In this document: positions 1 to 6,723 of the stretch, one piece after another | Layout of the letters: each line of letters begins with the position of its first letter | How positions within the stretch are numbered: position 1 is the first letter of the stretch | NCBI GenBank assembly: GCA_023268425.1 | Contig: JALRFN010000200.1 | Coordinates: 1 to 9,823 of the forward strand | Direction: 5' to 3' | DNA length: 9,823 nucleotides | DNA from: Burkholderiaceae bacterium | GTDB lineage: Bacteria; Pseudomonadota; Gammaproteobacteria; Burkholderiales; Burkholderiaceae_C | Position numbers and translations under genes: made by a program | Notes under the pieces: generated by a model | What the model was told of the DNA's origin: nothing | Seen by the model: the letters and a program-made list of their open reading frames with translations, nothing else | The model's database searches: none

Positions 1-471
1 ATCACGATGTTGACCAAATGGGCGCTGGGTTGGCCGCTGCGCTTTTGGGCCAAAGACAGTCTGTTTCGCTGGCCGCTGTTTGGCGCGTGGTTGCGGTGGA
101 TTGGCGCGGTGCCCGTGCGCCGCGACAGTGCCCAGGGGCTGGTTCAAGACACCTTGGCCACCATGGAGCGCGAGTCCTCTTTTTGGTTGGCTCTGGCCCC
201 AGAGGGCACGCGCGCCAAGACGCCCGGTTGGCGCACCGGCTTCTACCACCTGTGGGTGGCCTCGGGCTACCCGCTGGGCGTCGGGGTGATTGACTGGCGG
301 CGCAAGACCATCGGGGTGACCGCGTTTTTGCAAGCCAGCGGTGAGATGACGCAAGACTTCGACCACATTGCCCAAGCCATCGGTGAGCCCAGCGGTCACA
401 CGCCCGACCACGCCTCGCCCATCACGCCGTGGCTGCGGGGCGCCCAAGCACAAGAGGAAAAGCAAGCATGA
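1..471 (+). CDS. Lysophospholipid acyltransferase family protein (1-acyl-glycerol-3-phosphate acyltransferase-like), 5'-truncated by window edge
   Basis: Probable membrane-associated acyltransferase that moves a fatty acyl group onto a lysophospholipid or glycerol-phosphate acceptor. The frame is open from base 1, and 156 residues are visible before the TGA. Seen: a block II-like GAVPVRR, the block III signature APEGTR (EGTR codons at 202-213), and a proline/valine stretch, YPLGVGVID, resembling block IV. The catalytic HX4D motif is absent, but in this family it lies N-terminal to block II, so it should be just left of the window. The ATG at 7 is therefore probably an internal methionine rather than the start. 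The stop overlaps the hemF start in an ATGA (468-471), so it is likely the upstream partner of hemF in one transcript. The exact substrate cannot be read from this fragment; it may be a PlsC paralogue rather than the main PlsC. Confidence 0.82.
   Translation: MTMLTKWALGWPLRFWAKDSLFRWPLFGAWLRWIGAVPVRRDSAQGLVQDTLATMERESSFWLALAPEGTRAKTPGWRTGFYHLWVASGYPLGVGVIDWRRKTIGVTAFLQASGEMTQDFDHIAQAIGEPSGHTPDHASPITPWLRGAQAQEEKQA
453..457 (+). promoter_or_regulatory. Ribosome binding site of hemF
   Basis: An AGAGG purine run ends ten bases before the ATG at 468. It lies inside the acyltransferase coding region. It supports 468 as the hemF start over the in-frame ATG at 429, which would add 13 residues (MAAGRPSTRGKAS) that do not look like HemF. 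Confidence 0.6.
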
Positions 472-1391
472 GTGAAGACCGCGTTGACCCGTCTGCTGTG
501 CGCGATTATTTGCGCAGTTTGCAGCAGCGCATCATGGCTCAGGTGGCCGCAGCCGATGGCGCTGCAGTCACCGTTGACACCTGGGAGAAACCCAGCGGTG
601 AGCGCTTGCAAGGGCAGGGCGTGACCCAAATTTTGGAAGATGGCGCCTTGTTTGAGCGCGCTGGTTGCGGATTCTCGGACGTCAGCGGCCCGAGCCTGCC
701 GCCGTCGGCGACCCAGCACCGCCCAGAGCTGGCCGGCGCACCGTTCACCGCCATGGGGGTGTCGTTGGTGTTCCACCCGCGCAACCCCTATGTGCCCACC
801 GTGCACATGAACGTGCGCATGATCGTGGCCACGCCAGCCACAGGGCCTGCGGTGGCGTGGTTTGGTGGTGGCATGGACTTGACGCCGTATTACGGCTTCA
901 CGGAAGACGCGGTGCATTTCCACCAAAGCTGTGCCGACGCCTTGTCGCCGTTTGGCGAGGGCTTGTACCCCCGCTTCAAGGCTTGGTGTGACGACTACTT
1001 CTGCAACCGCCACCGCCAAGAGCAACGCGGCGTCGGGGGGGTCTTTTTCGACGACTTTGCCGAACTGGGTCAGGCGCGCAGCTTTGCCATGTTGCAGGCG
1101 GTGGGCGACGCCTTCATCAACGCTTATTTCCCCATCGTGGCGCGTCGCCGCGACACGCCCTATGGCGAGCGCGAACGAAACCACCAACTCAATCGCCGTG
1201 GCCGCTACGTCGAGTTCAACCTGGTCTGGGATCGAGGCACGCACTTTGGGCTGCAATCGGGTGGGCGCACCGAGTCCATCCTGCTGTCGATGCCGCCCAT
1301 GGTGTCTTGGGCCTATCAGGTCACGCCTGAGCCAGGTACACCAGAGGCCGCCTTGCTGAGCGACTTTTTGGTGGTGAAAGACTGGATTTGA
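468..1391 (+). CDS. hemF: Oxygen-dependent coproporphyrinogen III oxidase
   Basis: Cytosolic enzyme of haem biosynthesis. It uses O2 to decarboxylate two propionate side chains of coproporphyrinogen III to vinyl groups, giving protoporphyrinogen IX. The protein is 307 residues, close to the roughly 300 usual for HemF. Family signatures seen: VHMNVR (H113), FGGGMDLTPYYGF (D137), the KAWCDDYFCNRHR segment around residues 171-183, GVGGVFFDDF, and the C-terminal RGRYVEFNLVWDRGTHFGL followed by GRTESILLSMPP. The start at 468 is chosen from the AGAGG upstream and from the ATGA overlap with the preceding acyltransferase. Its TGA shares one base with the ATG of nadD, so translation is probably coupled. 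Presence of the oxygen-dependent form fits an aerobic lifestyle; whether an anaerobic HemN also exists cannot be seen here. Confidence 0.97.
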   Translation: MSEDRVDPSAVRDYLRSLQQRIMAQVAAADGAAVTVDTWEKPSGERLQGQGVTQILEDGALFERAGCGFSDVSGPSLPPSATQHRPELAGAPFTAMGVSLVFHPRNPYVPTVHMNVRMIVATPATGPAVAWFGGGMDLTPYYGFTEDAVHFHQSCADALSPFGEGLYPRFKAWCDDYFCNRHRQEQRGVGGVFFDDFAELGQARSFAMLQAVGDAFINAYFPIVARRRDTPYGERERNHQLNRRGRYVEFNLVWDRGTHFGLQSGGRTESILLSMPPMVSWAYQVTPEPGTPEAALLSDFLVVKDWI

Positions 1392-1999
1392 TGAGCCAGG
1401 CCACGCGCATCGGCATGTTCGGTGGGGCATTTGACCCACCGCATCGCGCCCATTTCGCTTTGGCACAGGCCGCCATTGCGCAGCTGCGCTTGGACCATTT
1501 GCACATCGTGCCCACCGGGCAAGCCTGGCACAAAAGCCGGGTCTTGAGTGAATCCCTTCATCGCCTGGCCATGAGCGAAGCGGTCTTTGCACCATTGCCA
1601 CAAGCGGTTTTGGATGCGCGCGAAATCCAACGCACAGGCCCCAGTTACACAGCCGACACTTTGGCCGAGTTGGCTGTTCAATACCCAAACAGCCAGCGCT
1701 ATCTGATCGTGGGTTTGGATCAACTGCGCAGCTTTCGCCAGTGGTCCCGCCACGCCGAGATTTTGAGCCTGGCCACACTGGTGGTTGCGCACAGGCCCGA
1801 GCAAGAATCGGGGCAAGCAGATGGTTTGCCGCCCGTGCCACACCAATGCTTGGCCTTTGAGGCTGACCCCATCAGCTCGACTCAATTGCGCGCGGCACTG
1901 GGTGACCCCAAACACCGCGAGCGAACGCTTGCCGAACTCCCCCCCGCCTTGGCGCGCTATATTGCACACCATCATCTCTTTGAAACCGTGACCCCATGA
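1391..1999 (+). CDS. nadD: Nicotinate-nucleotide adenylyltransferase
   Basis: Cytosolic enzyme that joins nicotinate mononucleotide and ATP to give nicotinate adenine dinucleotide (deamido-NAD), the shared late step of NAD synthesis. The protein is 202 residues, within the usual NadD range. Seen: the nucleotidyltransferase signature GMFGGAFDPPHRAH near the N-terminus with the HxxH pair (H18, H21), a substrate-loop-like IVPTGQAWHKS, YLIVGLDQLRSFRQW in the middle, and the C-terminal ISSTQLRA that corresponds to the ISSTxIR nucleotide-binding motif. The ATG at 1391 overlaps the hemF stop by one base (TGATG); a TTG directly before it is less likely. Its own stop overlaps the rsfS start in ATGA. 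The nadD-rsfS-rlmH order is widely conserved in bacteria and supports the call. Confidence 0.96.
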   Translation: MSQATRIGMFGGAFDPPHRAHFALAQAAIAQLRLDHLHIVPTGQAWHKSRVLSESLHRLAMSEAVFAPLPQAVLDAREIQRTGPSYTADTLAELAVQYPNSQRYLIVGLDQLRSFRQWSRHAEILSLATLVVAHRPEQESGQADGLPPVPHQCLAFEADPISSTQLRAALGDPKHRERTLAELPPALARYIAHHHLFETVTP

Positions 2000-2679
2000 C
2001 TGAATCCGCAAACAAACGCGCCATCCAAAAGCTCCAACGCGTCTTGGTCGATGCCCTTGAAGACGTCAAAGCCAAAGACATCCAGGTCTTTGACACCGAA
2101 CACTTGACGCCGCTGTTTGAGCGCGTGCTGGTGGCCACCGCAACGTCCAACCGCCAAACCCGTGCGCTGGCCGCCAGCGTGCGCGATGCGCTGCGTGAAA
2201 ACGGTTACGACAAGCCTCGGGTTGAGGGCGAAGACAACGGCGAATGGGTGATTGCCGATTGCGGTGATGCGGTGGTGCACATCATGCAAGCCGAGATTCG
2301 CGATTACTACCGACTCGAAGAAATTTGGGGCGACAAGCCCGTGCGCCTGCGTTTGAACAAGGTCAGCTCTGGTTTCGCCAAGTCAGAGGTCGAGCGCGCG
2401 GCGACAAAGCCCGCCAGAAAGTCGGCAGCCGCTGCCGAGGGCAAACCTGCAGCCAAAGCGCCAGCGAAGAAGGCGGCTCCCCGCAAGTCACCCGCAGCCA
2501 AGGCGCCGGCCAAGACGGCAAGCAAAGCGGTCGCCAAAGCACCGTCTCGGACGCCCTCTCAGACCGCAGTGAAGAAGGCGGCGGTGAAGAAGGCGGCAGG
2601 CCAAGCATCGACCAAAGCGGCGCCGGCCAAAAAAGCAGCGGCGAAAAAACCAGCCGCCAAAAAGGCGCCCAAGACCTAA
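1996..2679 (+). CDS. rsfS: Ribosomal silencing factor RsfS with a long basic Lys/Ala-rich C-terminal tail
   Basis: RsfS (Iojap/YbeB family) binds ribosomal protein uL14 on the 50S subunit and blocks joining of the subunits, which lowers translation in starvation. The protein is 227 residues, about twice the 105 of E. coli RsfS. Residues 1 to about 120 are the whole family domain: DALEDVKAKDIQVFD, a TATSNRQTRALAASV segment, VEGEDNGEWVIADCGD, VVHIMQAEIRDYYRLEEIW. From about residue 135 to the end comes a low-complexity tail built from AKK, AAK and PAKK-type steps, with about 23 lysines, three arginines and one acidic residue, ending KKPAAKKAPKT. Similar tails occur in histone H1-like and AlgP-like bacterial proteins that bind nucleic acid. 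A role in rRNA or nucleoid binding is inference. The gene overlaps nadD by four bases and precedes rlmH by nine. Confidence 0.96.
   Translation: MTESANKRAIQKLQRVLVDALEDVKAKDIQVFDTEHLTPLFERVLVATATSNRQTRALAASVRDALRENGYDKPRVEGEDNGEWVIADCGDAVVHIMQAEIRDYYRLEEIWGDKPVRLRLNKVSSGFAKSEVERAATKPARKSAAAAEGKPAAKAPAKKAAPRKSPAAKAPAKTASKAVAKAPSRTPSQTAVKKAAVKKAAGQASTKAAPAKKAAAKKPAAKKAPKT
2398..2676 (+). repeat. Degenerate repeat encoding the Lys/Ala/Pro-rich tail of RsfS
   Basis: This stretch codes for a run of imperfect short units built from Ala, Lys and Pro (AKKAA, PAAK, KAPAK, VKKAA). At DNA level, blocks such as gcggcggtgaagaaggcggc and gccaaaaaagcagcg recur with variation. Codons are mixed (aaa and aag, gcc/gca/gcg), so it is not a recent perfect tandem duplication. 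Such tracts can expand or contract by slippage or recombination, so the tail length may differ between strains. Confidence 0.75.
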
Positions 2680-2688
2680 GCTCACGTC

Positions 2689-3159
2689 ATGAAGCTGGTG
2701 TTGATCGCGGTTGGCCCGAAGATGCCTGCATGGGCGCAAACCGCGTTTGACGATTACGCCAAGCGCATGCCCCCCGAGCTCAGAGTTGAGGTCAAAACCG
2801 TCAAAGTGGCACACCGCGCACAACAAAGTGACGCGGCCGCGGCCATGCTGGTGGAGCGCAAAAACATCGAGGCCTTGATTCCCAAAGGCGCCCGCGTGGT
2901 GGCCTTGGACGAGCGCGGCAAAGCGCCCACCACACTGGAGTTGGCCGAGCAACTCAAGGACTGGCAACTCGACGCGCGTGATGTGGCGCTGATCATTGGC
3001 GGTCCAGATGGCTTGGACGCCGAATTCAAGGCTGGTGCTCACGCGCTGCTGCGCCTGTCCAGTTTGACCTTGCCGCACGCCATGGCGCGCGTCTTGTTGA
3101 TGGAGCAGCTCTACAGGGCTTGGAGCATCAACGCCAACCACCCCTACCACCGAGAATGA
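2689..3159 (+). CDS. rlmH: 23S rRNA (pseudouridine-1915-N3)-methyltransferase
   Basis: SPOUT-class (knotted) methyltransferase that uses S-adenosylmethionine to methylate pseudouridine 1915 in helix 69 of 23S rRNA, acting on the assembled 70S ribosome. The protein is 156 residues, against 155 in E. coli. Seen: the N-terminal MKLVLIAVGPKMPAW, the cofactor loop LIIGGPDGLD around residues 102-111, and the almost invariant C-terminus LTLPHAMARVLLMEQLYRAW followed by SINANHPYHRE, which forms the knot and active site. It lies nine bases after rsfS and four before maf. No strong ribosome binding site is visible, so translation may depend on coupling with rsfS. RsfS and RlmH both act at the subunit interface of the large subunit, in line with their conserved adjacency. 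Confidence 0.97.
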   Translation: MKLVLIAVGPKMPAWAQTAFDDYAKRMPPELRVEVKTVKVAHRAQQSDAAAAMLVERKNIEALIPKGARVVALDERGKAPTTLELAEQLKDWQLDARDVALIIGGPDGLDAEFKAGAHALLRLSSLTLPHAMARVLLMEQLYRAWSINANHPYHRE

Positions 3160-3163
3160 AGCT

Positions 3164-3781
3164 GTGGCTTTTCATCACAACAGCATTTACTTGGCTTCGC
3201 AAAGCCCCAGGCGCCAGCAGTTGCTCACCGAGTGGGGGGTGGCTTTTGATTTGCTACTCCCGAGCGATGACGAAGACGCTGAAGCCTTGGAACGAGTTCT
3301 GCCCGCTGAGGCACCAGGGCGCTACGTGCGTCGCGTCACCGGTTTGAAAGTGCGGGCAGCACTCGCACGCGTGCAAGCTCGGGGTTTGCCTGCTCGACCA
3401 GTGTTGTGTGCGGATACCACCGTGGCCTTGGGCATGGAGATTCTGGGCAAGCCTGAGTCGCCAGCCCACGCGCGCGAGATGCTGCGCCGCCTCAGCGGGC
3501 ACAGCCATCGCGTGTTGACCGCTGTGGGCATGGGGCAGGGTGATCAGCTCGAAGTGGTGGTCAGCCGCTCACAAGTGAGCTTCATGGACTTGAGTGCGCA
3601 GCAAATCGATGCCTACATCGACAGCGGTGAACCGTTTGGCAAAGCGGGTGCCTACGGCATTCAAGGCCTGGCGGCGCTGTGGGTCTCGCATTTGAGTGGC
3701 AGTTACAGCGGCGTCATGGGCTTGCCCGCCCACGAAACGCGTCAAATCTTGCAGCGCTTTGGCGTGGACACACGGGTGTAA
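3164..3781 (+). CDS. maf: Maf-family nucleoside triphosphate pyrophosphatase (YhdE type, dTTP/UTP)
   Basis: Cytosolic house-cleaning enzyme that hydrolyses certain nucleoside triphosphates, including modified ones, to the monophosphate and pyrophosphate. The protein is 205 residues, normal for Maf. Seen: the N-terminal IYLASQSPRRQQLL with the SxRR phosphate-binding motif, ADTTVALG with the conserved Asp (D84), KPESPAHAREMLRRLSGHSH, and the C-terminal GEPFGKAGAYGIQG. That last motif is typical of the YhdE branch (dTTP/UTP and some modified pyrimidines) rather than YceF (m7GTP). The start is GTG at 3164, because no ATG occurs in frame before the conserved SPRR segment. A purine-rich GAGAATGAAG lies just upstream and overlaps the rlmH stop. 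The next gene, rng, starts two bases after its TAA. The substrate assignment is from the motif only. Confidence 0.93.
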   Translation: MAFHHNSIYLASQSPRRQQLLTEWGVAFDLLLPSDDEDAEALERVLPAEAPGRYVRRVTGLKVRAALARVQARGLPARPVLCADTTVALGMEILGKPESPAHAREMLRRLSGHSHRVLTAVGMGQGDQLEVVVSRSQVSFMDLSAQQIDAYIDSGEPFGKAGAYGIQGLAALWVSHLSGSYSGVMGLPAHETRQILQRFGVDTRV

Positions 3782-3783
3782 AC

Positions 3784-5235
3784 ATGGACCAAGAAATCTT
3801 GATCAACTGGGCGCCTCAAGAGACCCGTGCGGCGGTCATCGAACAGGGCGCTGTGCAAGAAGTATTGATTGAACGCAGCCTGGAGCGAGGGCTGGTTGGC
3901 AACGTGTACTTGGGCAAGATCACCCGTGTGCTGCCCGGCATGCAATCGGCCTTCATTGACATTGGCCTGGAACGCGGTGGCTTTTTGCACGTCGCTGACT
4001 TGTTGCCCAAGGTCGGCCGCGACGAAGGCGTCGCCACCCCCATCGAACGATTGCTGCATGAAGGTCAGAGTTTGTTGGTCCAGGTGCTCAAAGATCCCAT
4101 GGGCACCAAAGGGGCACGGCTCACTGCCCAGATCAGCATTGCGGGGCGGTTGTTGGTGTTGCTGCCCAAAGAGAAACACATCGGGGTGTCTCAGCGCATT
4201 GCGGCGCCCTTGCGCGATGAATTGCGTTCACGGCTGCAAAGCCTGGCAGGGCAAGACGAACATGGTTTGATTTTGCGCACCAACGCCGAAGACGCCAGCG
4301 ACGAAGCCTTGGCGCAAGACATGGCTTACCTGAAGAAGATTTGGGGCAAGATACAGCGCGGCGCACAAACCTTGGCGCCAGGGCAGTTGTTGCACGCCGA
4401 CTTGACGCTCACCGAACGGGTGCTGCGCGACCTGGTGAGCGAGGACACCCAACGCATCCGCATCGACTCGCGCGAGCAGTTGGCCCATTTGCGTGCCTTT
4501 GCGCAAGAGTACATGCCCAGCGTGGTGGACCGCATCGAGCTGCACAGCGGCGAACGCACCGTGTTCGACTTGCACCAGGTTGATGCCGAGATCAACCGGG
4601 CTCTGCAGCGGCGCGTCGATTTGAAGTCGGGTGGGTATTTGGTCATCGATCAAACCGAAGCGCTGACCGCCATTGACGTCAACACCGGCGGTTATGTGGG
4701 CGCACGCAATTTCGACGAAACGATTTTCAAGACCAATTTGGAAGCCGCTCAGGCCATCGCCCGCCAACTGCGGCTGCGCAATCTGGGAGGCATCGTGGTG
4801 ATTGACTTCATCGATATGGCCAAACCCGAGCACCAACAAGCGGTGATGGCTGAAATGCGCAAGCAGCTCGCCCGCGACCGGGTCAAGTCGTTTGTTGGCC
4901 AATTTTCACCTTTGGGCCTGCTGGAGGTGACCCGCAAGCGCGACCGCGAGTCGCTGGCCCAAGCCCTGAGCGAATCCTGCGAGGCTTGTGCGGGCAGGGG
5001 GGCAGTGAAGACCCCGCGCACGGTTTGTTACGACATCTTGCGAGAAATTTTGACCGAGGCGCGCAGTTTCAACCCCAAAGAGTTTCGGGTCATTGCTCAC
5101 CCCCGCGTGGTGGAAATGTTCCTCGATGAAGAAAGCGCGCATTTGGCTGGTTTGAGCACCTTCATTGGCAAGCCGATCTCCCTGCACGCCGATCAGGTGT
5201 CATCGCCCGAGCATTACGACATCGTGCTGCGCTGA
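3784..5235 (+). CDS. rng: Ribonuclease G
   Basis: Endoribonuclease of the RNase E/G family. It matures the 5' end of 16S rRNA and cleaves some mRNAs, with preference for 5'-monophosphate RNA. The protein is 483 residues, matching RNase G (489 in E. coli) and lacking the long C-terminal scaffold of RNase E. Seen: the N-terminus ILINWAPQETRAAVIEQGAV, the S1 region with GLVGNVYLGKITRVLPGMQ and IGLERGGFLHVADLL, catalytic-site motifs TAIDVNTGG (D298) and VIDFIDM (D341), and the zinc-link cysteines CEAC (C399, C402) followed by GRG. The ATG at 3784 is chosen because the protein then starts like its family; an in-frame ATG at 3679 lies inside maf. The maf-rng adjacency is common in proteobacteria. 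It is the last gene of the tight cluster. Confidence 0.96.
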   Translation: MDQEILINWAPQETRAAVIEQGAVQEVLIERSLERGLVGNVYLGKITRVLPGMQSAFIDIGLERGGFLHVADLLPKVGRDEGVATPIERLLHEGQSLLVQVLKDPMGTKGARLTAQISIAGRLLVLLPKEKHIGVSQRIAAPLRDELRSRLQSLAGQDEHGLILRTNAEDASDEALAQDMAYLKKIWGKIQRGAQTLAPGQLLHADLTLTERVLRDLVSEDTQRIRIDSREQLAHLRAFAQEYMPSVVDRIELHSGERTVFDLHQVDAEINRALQRRVDLKSGGYLVIDQTEALTAIDVNTGGYVGARNFDETIFKTNLEAAQAIARQLRLRNLGGIVVIDFIDMAKPEHQQAVMAEMRKQLARDRVKSFVGQFSPLGLLEVTRKRDRESLAQALSESCEACAGRGAVKTPRTVCYDILREILTEARSFNPKEFRVIAHPRVVEMFLDEESAHLAGLSTFIGKPISLHADQVSSPEHYDIVLR

Positions 5236-5359
5236 TGCGTCGAAGCGCTCAAATTCAGCGACCCCAATACCCCGCAGCCTGAGCAGCGTCACGCACAGCA
5301 CGCTGAGGTTCGTTATGATCGGACGCTTTGGTTTTGAATCCACATCGAGCCGCCCCCTC
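5236..5359 (+). promoter_or_regulatory. rng-tolB intergenic region, candidate weak terminator and tolB promoter
   Basis: This is the only gap over 35 bases in the window, so it is the most likely place for a transcript boundary. It holds a perfect six-base inverted repeat, CAGCGT at 5284-5289 and ACGCTG at 5300-5305, with a ten-base loop. No T-run follows, so it is not a standard intrinsic terminator. A TATGAT hexamer (5314-5319) resembles a sigma-70 -10 box, but no -35 match is found at 16-18 bases and there is no proper extended -10. A regulatory role is inferred mainly from the gap itself. Confidence 0.3.
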
Positions 5360-6691
5360 ATGATTCCAGACACACGCCTCACATCCAGCCACCCCACCAC
5401 ACCGATCACACGCCGACGCTCTCTGGGTGCGGTGGGCGCCTTGGGCGCTGCGGCTTGGTTGGGCGCGGCGGGGCCAGCGCGGGCACAGTTTGAGGTTGAG
5501 GTGCGTGGCGTGGGCTTGACCCAGCGGCCCTTTGCCGTTGCGGCCTTCACGGGCAGGGGCTTGTCCGACACGCCAGTCGATCAAATTGTGGTGGCCGACC
5601 TGGAGCGCAGCGGCTTTTTCCGCCATGTGGTGGTCAATGGCGAGGCTTTGGACGAAAACAAACGGCCCGACCTGACGCCTTGGCGCGGTTTGGGGGTCGA
5701 TGCGCTGGTCACTGGCAGCGTCAACAAGCTCGCCGATGGCCGTTGGGACGTGCGTTACCGCTTGTGGGACGTGGTCAAAGGCGAGGACTTGGGCGGGGTG
5801 AGTTTCCCTGTCCCGGCCAACGACTTGCGTCTGGCTGCGCACAAGGTGGCCGACTCGGTCTACGAAAAACTCACGGGTGACCCGGGCGTGTTTTCAACCC
5901 GCATCGCCTACGTGACCAAGCGGCAAAATCGCTACGCCCTGTGGGTGGCGGATGCCGATGGACAAAACGCGCAGGCCGCACTCAACAGCCCTGAGCCCAT
6001 CATTTCCCCCACCTGGTCGCCTGATGGTCGCCGCCTGGCTTATGTGTCTTTTGAGTCGCGCAAGCCGGTGATTTACGCGCACACGGTGGCCACAGGCGAG
6101 CGCCAATTGGTCGCCAACTTCAGGGGTTCTAACTCCGCACCTGCCTGGTCGGCAGACGGCAAACGCATCGTGGCGACCCTGACGCTGGCGGGGCACTCGC
6201 AAATTTACAGCGTGGATTTAGCGTCCAATCAGCCCGAGCGCTTGACGGACTCCATCAGCATCGACACAGAACCCGTTTGGACCAAAGACGGGCAGTTTTT
6301 GTATTTCGTCAGCGACCGGGGTGGCAGCCCGCAGATTTATCGCATGTCTGCCCTGGGTGGTGCGCCCAAGCGCGTCACTTTCACTGGCAACTACAACGTG
6401 TCGCCCGACGTCAGTCCAGACGGCAAGACCTTGGTCTACGTGTCCAGGGTCAATGGGGCGTTTCGCATCCACGCCATGGACTTGGAGAGTGGCGCGGTGC
6501 GTGCCTTGACCAACACCCGCGACGACGAGAGCCCGAGTTTTGCCGCCAACGGCAAGTTGATCGTCTACGCCACGCGCGTCGAGGGACAAGAAGCGCTGAT
6601 GACCACCACCGTTGACGGACGCATTCGTTCGCGCTTGGCTGGATCCAGTGGCGACATCCGTGAACCCGCTTGGGGCCCCTTCAGGCCCTGA
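5360..6691 (+). CDS. tolB: Tol-Pal system periplasmic beta-propeller protein TolB
   Basis: Periplasmic component of Tol-Pal, which draws the outer membrane inward during division; TolB binds Pal and is released from it by TolA. The protein is 443 residues. Residues 1-42 are a signal peptide with TRRRSLG at 17-23, a weakly hydrophobic Ala/Gly core, and ARA before Q43; this looks Tat-like rather than Sec. The mature N-terminus (QFEVEVRGVGLTQRPFAVAA) leads into the D1 domain with DLERSGFF and DALVTGSVNKLADGRWDVRY. The C-terminal propeller has PD40 repeats: TWSPDGRRLAYVS, AWSADGKRIVATL, VWTKDGQFLYFVS, DVSPDGKTLVYVS and a degenerate SFAANGKLIVYAT. The start at 5360 is preferred; ATG 5315 is an in-frame alternative that adds 15 residues. 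Neither has a clear Shine-Dalgarno. The gene is followed by pal and cpoB in the usual order. Confidence 0.95.
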   Translation: MIPDTRLTSSHPTTPITRRRSLGAVGALGAAAWLGAAGPARAQFEVEVRGVGLTQRPFAVAAFTGRGLSDTPVDQIVVADLERSGFFRHVVVNGEALDENKRPDLTPWRGLGVDALVTGSVNKLADGRWDVRYRLWDVVKGEDLGGVSFPVPANDLRLAAHKVADSVYEKLTGDPGVFSTRIAYVTKRQNRYALWVADADGQNAQAALNSPEPIISPTWSPDGRRLAYVSFESRKPVIYAHTVATGERQLVANFRGSNSAPAWSADGKRIVATLTLAGHSQIYSVDLASNQPERLTDSISIDTEPVWTKDGQFLYFVSDRGGSPQIYRMSALGGAPKRVTFTGNYNVSPDVSPDGKTLVYVSRVNGAFRIHAMDLESGAVRALTNTRDDESPSFAANGKLIVYATRVEGQEALMTTTVDGRIRSRLAGSSGDIREPAWGPFRP

Positions 6692-6710
6692 AACCATTGA
6701 GCATTGACAG

Positions 6711-6721
6711 AGGAGCAGGAG
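6711..6721 (+). promoter_or_regulatory. Tandem Shine-Dalgarno of pal
   Basis: Two AGGAG copies (6711-6715 and 6717-6721) precede the ATG at 6724. The first has an ideal eight-base spacing; the second is only two bases from the start codon and probably contributes little directly. The site fixes the pal start at 6724 rather than the in-frame TTG at 6670. It is the strongest ribosome binding site in the window, in keeping with Pal being an abundant lipoprotein. Confidence 0.8.
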
Positions 6722-6723
6722 AC

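Noticed and set aside
1035..1041. Run of seven G inside hemF
   Set aside because: It encodes the conserved GVGGVFFDDF stretch in frame. G runs of this length are unremarkable in this G+C-rich sequence, and nothing else suggests phase variation.
396..1841. 481-codon open frame on the - strand opposite hemF and nadD
   Set aside because: It is antisense to two well-recognised genes, and its product is His/Arg/Gln-rich with no recognisable domain. Long antisense frames are expected in G+C-rich genes with strong codon bias.
1316..2011. 231-codon open frame on the - strand opposite nadD
   Set aside because: It is a codon-bias mirror of nadD with no family motif, no plausible start context and no independent support.
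2488..3150. 220-codon open frame on the - strand opposite rsfS and rlmH, with an Arg/Cys/Gly-rich end
   Set aside because: The odd Arg/Cys/Gly-rich composition is simply the reverse complement of the Lys/Ala tail repeats of RsfS. No domain is visible.
5165..5359. Upstream extension of the tolB frame into rng
   Set aside because: The extension overlaps the RNase G C-terminus, has a composition unlike any secreted leader, and would bury the signal peptide. The start at 5360 gives a normal leader length.
6680..6692. Palindrome TTCAGG-C-CCTGAA across the tolB stop codon
   Set aside because: The spacer is one base, so it cannot form a normal hairpin (at most five pairs with a three-base loop). 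No T-run follows, and tolB and pal are expected to be co-transcribed.
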